41,849 nucleotides of DNA from Bacteroidota bacterium (lineage in GTDB: Bacteria; Bacteroidota; Ignavibacteria; Ignavibacteriales; Melioribacteraceae), in the NCBI GenBank assembly GCA_021824635.1, contig JAKAKD010000045.1:1-41849 (forward strand), read 5' to 3'. Under the pieces are notes generated by a model. That model was not told the origin of the DNA and searched no databases. It was given only the letters and a program-made list of their open reading frames with translations. Made by a program: the position numbers and the translations under genes. Below, piece after piece: positions 36,644-41,849 of this stretch. Numbering within the stretch: position 1 is the first letter of the stretch; each line of letters opens with the position of its first letter.

Positions 36644-37042
36644 ATGAAAAAAATATTTTTCTTTGTTTTATTTATTGTTTCCGTTCTATCTGTTGAAGCT
36701 CAAAACAATAGAACAATGGTAAATGGATTAGTAGCGGATACGTTGAAGAGCACTAGAAAGGTTTATAATATTACACCGGATTATTACATTGATTTTAAAT
36801 TTACAGTTTGGCTTAAAACAACTAGCGGCATAGATACGGTCTATTGCAGTACAACTACACGCGACACCAGCGCAACAAGTTCCAAAATATTAATTGATCT
36901 TTCCACCGGTTCGCCGGTTAGCTATATGATAGCTACAACTACACCAAAAGAATTTTTTATATACGATCCTACAGTTTATAAAATTAAATTAACAACTTTA
37001 CGCGGATTAGTAAATACTTTATTTAAGGTAAGCCGCAAATGA
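36644..37042 (+). CDS. Secreted beta-rich prophage protein
   Basis: A 132-residue protein with a Sec signal peptide (MKKIFFFVLFIVSVLSVEAQ). The mature part is Thr/Ser-rich and beta-like. Its ATGA overlaps the next gene, which also has a signal peptide. Exported virion proteins are unusual for phages assembled in the cytoplasm. It may be an outer-surface or cell-envelope factor. No family recognised. Confidence 0.7.
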   Translation: MKKIFFFVLFIVSVLSVEAQNNRTMVNGLVADTLKSTRKVYNITPDYYIDFKFTVWLKTTSGIDTVYCSTTTRDTSATSSKILIDLSTGSPVSYMIATTTPKEFFIYDPTVYKIKLTTLRGLVNTLFKVSRK

Positions 37043-37707
37043 AAAAAATATTTTTTTTATTGCTTTTGGTTAGTTCTATTTCATACGGTCAATTTATCCC
37101 GATGTTATGGAAGATTGACGGCGCTTATATCGTTCCTACAGATGCAACGCTAAAAGTTCCAACTACTTCGCTTCCGGTAGGTACTAGCGCAAATAATTTA
37201 GTCCAGCTTAATTCTAGCGCAAAACTACCGGCGCTAGATGCGAGCAACTTAATAAACGTACCGGTTGGCAATGTTATTCAACCTTTCAAACAAGATACGA
37301 CAAACTTTAGTACAAATTCGACTATATTTGTTGATATTCCAGATATGTTTTATTCTGTTGTTGCTAATAAGAAATATATTATAAATTTATATTTATATTT
37401 TATAGGCAATTCAGTAGGGGCATATTATCAATTTTCAGCTCCAACTAATTCAACACTAGGAGGAATAGGGCTCGAATCTATTCTTGGTACATCGGCAAGT
37501 GGTTACGTAATGAGTAGAACTATAAACAGTTCAACTTTTTCAATATTAAGCAACAAAGGGAATAATCAATATTATTCTCTTGTAGCTAGCTTTATATTGG
37601 AAACTAAAAATAGCGGTATTTTATATTTGCAAGTACATTCCGGGAATACTCTCTATACAGTAGATACTTATAAAGAGTCTTTTTTCACAATCGCAGAGTT
37701 AAAATAA
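37039..37707 (+). CDS. Spike- or fibre-like protein with signal peptide
   Basis: A 222-residue protein. The first 18 residues (MKKIFFLLLLVSSISYGQ) are a Sec signal peptide. The segment KLPALDASNLINVPVGNVI (about residues 63-81) resembles the repeat-like fibre stretch in many phage tail-fibre and spike proteins. The rest looks like a beta-sandwich head (YIINLYLYFIGNSVGAYYQF ... GILYLQVHSG). Receptor binding is a reasonable inference, but the signal peptide is odd for a virion spike. Confidence 0.68.
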   Translation: MKKIFFLLLLVSSISYGQFIPMLWKIDGAYIVPTDATLKVPTTSLPVGTSANNLVQLNSSAKLPALDASNLINVPVGNVIQPFKQDTTNFSTNSTIFVDIPDMFYSVVANKKYIINLYLYFIGNSVGAYYQFSAPTNSTLGGIGLESILGTSASGYVMSRTINSSTFSILSNKGNNQYYSLVASFILETKNSGILYLQVHSGNTLYTVDTYKESFFTIAELK

Positions 37708-37887
37708 ATGATTATTAAAAAAGATATTAACAACAATGTTCAGGGCATTACAATAATAGAGGAAAGCGGAAAAGAATATTTCCTTATAATTGAAGATATT
37801 GATTTAAATAAAACGGATGAAGAACAAAAACAAATAGCTTTAATTAAGTATAACGAAATAAAATTAATAGAAGCGCAACGAGTTTAA
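37708..37887 (+). CDS. Small hypothetical prophage protein
   Basis: A 59-residue protein (beta-hairpin-like start, then a helix: DEEQKQIALIKYNEIKLIEAQ). It starts immediately after the stop of the spike-like gene. Small proteins behind fibre genes are often chaperones or accessories, but that is only positional. No family recognised. Confidence 0.55.
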   Translation: MIIKKDINNNVQGITIIEESGKEYFLIIEDIDLNKTDEEQKQIALIKYNEIKLIEAQRV

Positions 37888-37936
37888 AATCAATTCAAAC
37901 AGCTTCCATAAATGCACCAGGAAAGGCGAACTAATC

Positions 37937-38398
37937 CTATTTAGTGTTATCCTTTAGGTACTTGTCAATGAAATGCACAAATAGATTTTCAAAATTATCA
38001 ATTACAGCTTTAGGCATTTGAGCAAGGGGAGCAGTAAAAAAACTTCCTTCGGAATAAGTTTGTGCTTTTGTAGATACTTCTTTTTTGTCTCTTATTACTT
38101 TTACGTCCTCTACTAAAAATATTTGCGTTATTATTCTCTCTTCAGCTAAGGCGCTTTTTATGTAAGTGGTTCTAAAAACAAGTTCAGGATTTTCCTTAAC
38201 AGATGTTTTAATCCCGGCGCTTAATAGTTTTAGTCTAGTATCAGAGATAAATTTCTGCACAGTAATATCATTTAAAATATTTTGCGGGTCCTGAACGCTA
38301 ACATAAACACCAGGCAATTCCTTAAGGTTATATCCTTCATATTGAGCGAATAAAGATGTAGAGAACAACAGAACCGCTAAAAGCACTAATTTTTTCAT
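37937..38398 (-). CDS. Secreted protein in reverse orientation (possible moron)
   Basis: A 153-residue protein with a Sec signal peptide (MKKLVLLAVLLFSTSLFAQ, residues 1-19) and no lipobox. The mature part has no motif I recognise. It is the only minus-strand gene of the element and lies between the virion module and the hairpin region, which must hold its promoter. Such lone reversed genes are often cargo expressed from the prophage (morons), for example envelope or superinfection factors. That is inference from position. Confidence 0.68.
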   Translation of the reverse strand: MKKLVLLAVLLFSTSLFAQYEGYNLKELPGVYVSVQDPQNILNDITVQKFISDTRLKLLSAGIKTSVKENPELVFRTTYIKSALAEERIITQIFLVEDVKVIRDKKEVSTKAQTYSEGSFFTAPLAQMPKAVIDNFENLFVHFIDKYLKDNTK

Positions 38399-38425
38399 AA
38401 TTTTCCCTTCAAATATGTTTTTAAG

Positions 38426-38434
38426 TTATCCACA
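38426..38434 (+). promoter_or_regulatory. DnaA box
   Basis: TTATCCACA matches the bacterial DnaA box consensus at all nine bases. It lies 35 bases before the iteron-like repeats, in AT-rich DNA, as in many plasmid and phage origins. A single box could be chance, but its place supports an origin. Confidence 0.6.
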
Positions 38435-38468
38435 ACAGCAAAATAATTGTTAACAACTAGAAGTGCAA

Positions 38469-38528
38469 ACGATATTTTTATCGTTCCGGTACGATATTTT
38501 TATCGTTCCTATATATAGTAGGAACGAT
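38469..38528. repeat. Iteron-like repeats with nested hairpins
   Basis: Two direct 19-bp copies (ACGATATTTTTATCGTTCC) at 38469-38487 and 38491-38509 are 22 bases apart, about two helical turns. A related element in reverse follows from 38519. Each copy contains a perfect 6-bp stem (ACGATA / TATCGT, loop TTTT). ATCGTTCCTA (38502-38511) and TAGGAACGAT (38519-38528) form a further 10-bp stem. This fits an initiator-binding or origin region. Confidence 0.8.
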
Positions 38529-38551
38529 ATTTAGCACGTTTCTATTAATAC

Positions 38552-38620
38552 TATGTTATAAACATAAAGAGAAGTAGTAATATGTTTACTACTTCATTGA
38601 ATATTTCGCTTGCGCGAAAT
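38552..38620. repeat. Three further perfect hairpins before attR
   Basis: Stems are TATGTT / AACATA (38552-38566, 3-base loop), GAAGTAGTAA / TTACTACTTC (38571-38595, 5-base loop) and ATTTCGC / GCGAAAT (38603-38620, 4-base loop). With the iteron hairpins this makes six perfect stem-loops in 152 bases. None has a terminator-like T-run on plus. Confidence 0.8.
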
Positions 38621-38655
38621 GTTAAAAAGCATTATTATTGAAGTGCCGCTTTACT

Positions 38656-38683
38656 TGTTGACATAATATACATTATGGGCGCG
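38656..38683. repeat. Right dif-like Xer site (attR), near-consensus
   Basis: The left arm is TGTTGACATAA, the centre TATACA, the right arm TTATGGGCGCG. The reverse complement of E. coli dif reads ATTTAACATAA, TATACA, TTATGCGCACC, so centre and inner arms match. It lies one base beyond the hbd stop codon and is probably the functional chromosome-dimer-resolution site now. Confidence 0.88.
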
Positions 38684-38684
38684 A

Positions 38685-39536
38685 CTAATCGTATTTGAAA
38701 AAACCTTCTTTTGATTTTCTTCCTAACTTTCCGGCTGCTACCATCTTTTTAAGTAATGGACATGGACGATATTTAGAATCATTGAAACCGTCGTAAAGAA
38801 CTTCCATAATAGCTAAACAAACATCCAGCCCTATAAAATCTGCTAACGTTAGTGGTCCCATTGGATGATTCATCCCAAGTTTCATTACAGTGTCAATGTC
38901 TTGTGCGGAAGCCACGCCTTCAAATAAAGCAAAGATTGCTTCATTGATCATTGGCATTAATATTCTATTAGCTACAAATCCGGGATAATCAAATACTTCT
39001 ACAGGTGTTTTACCTAGACTTATAGACAGCTGTTTGATAATATCAAACGTAGCATCACTAGTAGCGTATCCGCGAATAATTTCAACAAGTTGCATCATCG
39101 GAACCGGATTCATAAAATGCATCCCAATAAAACGATCCGGTCTTGTAGTAGCGGCTAATTCAGTAATTGAGATAGAAGATGTGTTCGAAGCGAAAATACA
39201 ATCTTGATTAACTATATCATTTAATTTGTTATAAATAGATAATTTAGCTGATTTACTTTCTATAATAGCTTCGGCTACTAATCCAGTATCATGAGGAATT
39301 GAATCTAACTGTGTTGCAGTAAATATATTTTTTAATGTAGTGTCTTTTTGATCAGCGGTAATAGAATTCTTTTTAATTAGGCGGTCTAAACTAGAGCTAA
39401 TAGTTTTAATTCCTTTGTCTAGATAAGTTTGCTCCGTATCAACTAAAGTTACATTGAAATTATTAGCTGCAAATACTTGGGCAATTCCGCTACCCATTGT
39501 CCCCGCTCCTATCACGGCTACATTTTTAATTACCAT
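38685..39536 (-). CDS. hbd: 3-hydroxybutyryl-CoA dehydrogenase
   Basis: A 283-residue enzyme reducing acetoacetyl-CoA or oxidising 3-hydroxyacyl-CoA with NAD(P). The Rossmann motif GAGTMGSG is at residues 10-17. The segments SNTSSISI, MHFMNPVPMMQLVEII and GFVANRILMPM carry the conserved catalytic Ser/His/Glu/Asn residues. The gene is full length although the prophage integrated directly beside its stop codon, so it is intact. It starts the minus-strand right arm. Confidence 0.95.
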   Translation of the reverse strand: MVIKNVAVIGAGTMGSGIAQVFAANNFNVTLVDTEQTYLDKGIKTISSSLDRLIKKNSITADQKDTTLKNIFTATQLDSIPHDTGLVAEAIIESKSAKLSIYNKLNDIVNQDCIFASNTSSISITELAATTRPDRFIGMHFMNPVPMMQLVEIIRGYATSDATFDIIKQLSISLGKTPVEVFDYPGFVANRILMPMINEAIFALFEGVASAQDIDTVMKLGMNHPMGPLTLADFIGLDVCLAIMEVLYDGFNDSKYRPCPLLKKMVAAGKLGRKSKEGFFKYD

Positions 39537-39621
39537 AAATTTCTCCCGGTTGTTCTGTATTAAAATTAAACTGAAAACTCATTCTCCCCTATTCAGTAAG
39601 AAAGATATGAGAATAAAATTT

Positions 39622-40467
39622 TTATTCAACTTCAAATGAAAGACAGCACTTCAATTTACCGCACGGTCCGCTAAGTTTGCCCATACTAGAAAGTAGGTTC
39701 TGTTCATTAGCCAAATGTGTAGTTATTCTTCTAAATCCAGCAAGGAATGAGATACAGCAAAACTCACGACCGCATGTACCCATACCACCCAATTTTTTAG
39801 CCTCGTCACGAACTCCAATTTGACGTAATTCAATTCGTGTTTTGAACTCCGAAGCAAGTTCTTTTGCCAATTCTCTAAAATCAACTCTGCTTTCAGAAGT
39901 ATAGAAGAAAAACAATTTCTTGCGGTCGAACTGATAATGGATGCTTACTAACTTCATATTAAGGTTAAACTTGTTGACAGCAGCACTAAATAATTTGACG
40001 GCTTTTTCTTCATCATGAAGATTTTTCCTTACACGGTCTAAATCTTCAGTGGTCGCTTTTCTAACAATTTGAGGAAGATTTTCACCATAGAATCCAAATG
40101 ATTGTCTCTTTAATCTAACAATTTCGCCGACTAGTTTAACTTGAGCAACTTCCAGAGATTCGTCCAGTTGAACAATGACAAAATCGTCTGGGAATAATTC
40201 TATCTCAGATTTTTCTTTGACCTCGCAGAAATCGCAATTTAATAATCCGTTACAATTTATTTCGATGATATTTCGTTTATCAACCGGATTAAGATGCGAT
40301 ACGCAAGGTGAACATGAAAAACAACCGCTAATGTTATTATGCTTATCATGAATATTTTTAATTACAATTGATTCAAAAAGATTATTAACACCGTGGCTTT
40401 CAGCAGAATTTTCTATGCACCCATTTTCTTTTGTGCACTTAATTAGGGAGAGATCTATATGATACAA
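39622..40467 (-). CDS. ricT: PSP1-domain protein (RicT/YaaT-like)
   Basis: A 281-residue protein. The PSP1 domain has the signatures GGMGTCGREFCCISFL (about residue 235) and SGPCGKLKCCLSFE at the end, typical of RicT/YaaT. RicT joins a complex that affects RNA maturation and development in Bacillus. The N-terminal 90 residues hold further cysteines (CFSCSPC, NCDFCE), possibly an iron-sulfur or zinc site. It lies three bases after holB, an order seen in many bacteria. Confidence 0.92.
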   Translation of the reverse strand: MYHIDLSLIKCTKENGCIENSAESHGVNNLFESIVIKNIHDKHNNISGCFSCSPCVSHLNPVDKRNIIEINCNGLLNCDFCEVKEKSEIELFPDDFVIVQLDESLEVAQVKLVGEIVRLKRQSFGFYGENLPQIVRKATTEDLDRVRKNLHDEEKAVKLFSAAVNKFNLNMKLVSIHYQFDRKKLFFFYTSESRVDFRELAKELASEFKTRIELRQIGVRDEAKKLGGMGTCGREFCCISFLAGFRRITTHLANEQNLLSSMGKLSGPCGKLKCCLSFEVE

Positions 40468-40470
40468 AGC

Positions 40471-41586
40471 TTATTTCCTTATTGAGAGTGAAGCTATTTC
40501 AAATATAAGGTTCAGACTAACGACATTCAAGTTTACATTTTTAGTTTGAAGCCTTTCAAGATTGTCAATTGAGTAAAATATTTTGTTGATATCTGTGTTA
40601 GTAAATCTAGTGTTGAACTTGAAAAGAGTTTCTGAATACTCGCTGAAATAATAATTGAATATGGAATGACGATTTTTAATTACATCATTTAGCCAAGTCT
40701 TTATCATCCGGGCAAGTATATTGATGGATTGTTCAGAATTGTTTTTCAGAAATTCAGCTAATTCCTTATAAGCGGAATGATATTTTTTCGCTAGTGAAAA
40801 TCGGAGGATTGAAATTGTCCTGGTTAAAATATTTTCGAACTGATTGTTTATTAAGTCTAAGGCAGTTAATGGAGAACCTTCGGAAAACTTAGCTACCTTC
40901 TCAGCCAATTCTTTTTCAATTGTAAAGTTATTTATCAGAATTTTAGCAACAGAATCGAAAGAAAGTGGCTCAAAATTAACTTGCCAACAGCGGGATTGAA
41001 TTGTAGGTAATAATTTTTCTTTATCCGAGGTAATAAAAATGAAAACGATTCCTTCCGGCGGTTCTTCCAAACTTTTCAGCAAAGCATTTTGGGCAGTTTC
41101 ATTCATCTTATGAGCGTCGAGAATCAGAATAAATCTGTAACTAATTTCATCTGTAGTTGTTGTAATGTATTTTCTAATTTCTCTTACACTATTTATTTTA
41201 ATTGTGTTAGCGTTGTCAATTGAGATGCGATGATATGGGTTTTCAATTTTCGATTTTGTTTCCTCATTGATCAAATCAATTATCTCTTTCGAAAGTTTTT
41301 CCGTTGCTGAATCTTCAGCATTCTCCCCTTTCCCGCGAGGCAGAGGCAAAACTAGTTTAATGTAAGGTTCTTGAAAGGAAGAGATTTTTTTAAGTACCAC
41401 TTGTTGGTGATATTCGTCTTTGGATGTGTTAATCAATTTAGCAAATTGTAAAGCAGTAAAAAATTTACCAACTCCTTCTGGCCCAAAAAAAAGGAAAGCG
41501 TGTGGAACACGCTTTCCTTTATAAATATTAGTTAAAATTTCTTTGGCTTTTACTTGTTCAAAAACTACATCCCAAATTTCATTCAT
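40471..41586 (-). CDS. holB: DNA polymerase III delta' subunit (HolB-like)
   Basis: A 371-residue clamp-loader AAA+ protein. The P-loop-like FFGPEGVGKFFTALQFAK (residues about 33-50) lacks the usual GKT/S end, as expected of a delta' that does not bind ATP productively. LKSLEEPPEGIVFIFITS and LPTIQSRCW (the SRC finger) are standard. The usual zinc-ribbon cysteines are absent. It precedes ricT in the typical order. Confidence 0.92.
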   Translation of the reverse strand: MNEIWDVVFEQVKAKEILTNIYKGKRVPHAFLFFGPEGVGKFFTALQFAKLINTSKDEYHQQVVLKKISSFQEPYIKLVLPLPRGKGENAEDSATEKLSKEIIDLINEETKSKIENPYHRISIDNANTIKINSVREIRKYITTTTDEISYRFILILDAHKMNETAQNALLKSLEEPPEGIVFIFITSDKEKLLPTIQSRCWQVNFEPLSFDSVAKILINNFTIEKELAEKVAKFSEGSPLTALDLINNQFENILTRTISILRFSLAKKYHSAYKELAEFLKNNSEQSINILARMIKTWLNDVIKNRHSIFNYYFSEYSETLFKFNTRFTNTDINKIFYSIDNLERLQTKNVNLNVVSLNLIFEIASLSIRK

Positions 41587-41600
41587 TCTTCTACCAATTA

Positions 41601-41831
41601 TTACGACTTAAACTCGTCATCATCATTATAAAAGAAATCTTCGTCACTCGGGTAATCTGGCCAAATATCTTCAATGGTTTCGTACGGTTCATCTGAATCC
41701 TCTAATTCTAGAAGATTCTCAACTACTTCAAGTGGTGCGCCGATACGTTCGGCATAATCAATTAATTCTTCTTTAGTGGCTGGCCACGGAGCGTCATCAA
41801 GATAAGATGCTAATTCGACGGTCCAAATCAT
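41601..41831 (-). CDS. DUF2795 family protein
   Basis: A 76-residue protein. Residues about 4-45 (WTVELASYLDDAPWPATKEE, then LIDYAERIGAP) match DUF2795, a small helical domain of unknown role. The C-terminus is strongly acidic (DEDFFYNDDDEF). I chose ATG 41831, which has GGAG eight bases upstream; a TTG two codons earlier is too near that site. It precedes holB by 14 bases. Confidence 0.85.
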   Translation of the reverse strand: MIWTVELASYLDDAPWPATKEELIDYAERIGAPLEVVENLLELEDSDEPYETIEDIWPDYPSDEDFFYNDDDEFKS

Positions 41832-41849
41832 TGTCAAGTCTCCTGAAAT

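Larger units (their letters stand above)
26653..38683 (+). mobile_element. Xer/dif-integrated tailless prophage with a double-jelly-roll capsid
   Basis: The unit runs from one dif-like site to the other; corresponding bases are 12,003 bp apart, the predicted circular size. It holds a replication-initiator-like gene, small early genes, a coupled membrane/virion module, an internally duplicated capsid protein, a lysozyme-like gene, a spike-like protein and a hairpin-rich region. No integrase or transposase is present, so host XerC/XerD probably integrates it. No tail, portal, terminase or Walker-A ATPase gene was seen. All genes but one run on plus. Unlike the flanking genes, it often uses GCGCG and CGGCGG strings in an AT-rich background. 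Confidence 0.82.

Noticed and set aside
38658..38680. TTGACA and TATA-like bases in the right dif site read as a promoter
   Set aside because: The spacing between the two boxes is far too short, and the bases are explained by the Xer arms and centre.
26653..38683. Filamentous (inovirus) or microvirus identity, which also use dif
   Set aside because: No Zot-like ATPase, no small pVIII-type coat gene with signal peptide, and no microvirus VP1-like capsid; the capsid candidate has two jelly-roll halves.
26653..38683. Remnant of a tailed phage or a satellite
   Set aside because: No terminase, portal, tail or integrase remnants, and all frames look intact and tightly coupled, so a complete small virus is more likely.
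38685..39536. hbd disrupted by the integration
   Set aside because: It has full length with all catalytic segments, and the site lies outside the stop codon.

Overview
The window is AT-rich chromosomal DNA from a Gram-negative bacterium of the Bacteroidota / Chlorobiota / Ignavibacteriota group. I lean to an Ignavibacteria-like lineage, but this is inference from gene content: a TonB receptor with a carboxypeptidase-regulatory-like N-terminus, pyruvoyl arginine decarboxylase, a DUF2795 protein and a holB-ricT pair. No rRNA or tRNA gene was seen.

Host part, left (1-26652). A 5'-truncated beta-rich outer-membrane-type gene is followed by Nudix hydrolase, PfkB kinase, mtnA, recO, an HtrA/DegP protease with terminator, aroC, a metallo-beta-lactamase-fold hydrolase, an odd ABC transporter pair, an acyl-CoA carboxylase carboxyltransferase and a six-LysM MltD-type transglycosylase. 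A TPP riboswitch then controls a thiamine-uptake operon (TonB receptor, thiamine pyrophosphokinase, sodium:solute symporter). A minus-strand block (smpB, tyrS, pdaD, terC) is followed by a methyltransferase, an SLC45-like transporter, a secreted protein, ogt and a YjbQ-family gene.

Mobile element (about 26653-38683). A 12,003-bp unit lies between two dif-like Xer recombination sites with the same 6-bp centre. I read it as a Xer-integrated prophage of a tailless virus with a double-jelly-roll capsid. Order: a replication-initiator-like gene; small early genes, one with a 185-bp GCT/TAT/GAT repeat; a terminator; a translationally coupled membrane/virion module (transglutaminase-like protease, four proteins with C-terminal membrane anchors, a holin-like protein); a small hydrophobic protein; a 361-residue capsid protein with a visible internal duplication; a terminator; two beta-rich minor proteins; a lysozyme-like enzyme with a possible frameshifted membrane tail; small basic and coiled-coil proteins; and two signal-peptide proteins, one spike-like. 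A reversed secreted-protein gene and a roughly 150-bp cluster of perfect hairpins with a DnaA box come last, beside the right dif site. No integrase, tail gene, portal, terminase or Walker-A packaging ATPase was seen. With the hairpin cluster, this suggests a single-stranded DNA virus resembling Finnlakeviridae (FLiP), though that assignment is inference.

Host part, right (38684-41849). hbd, ricT, holB and a DUF2795 gene are all on the minus strand. Most genes left of dif are on plus and all those right of it are on minus, as expected where two replichores meet, so the window probably spans the replication terminus.
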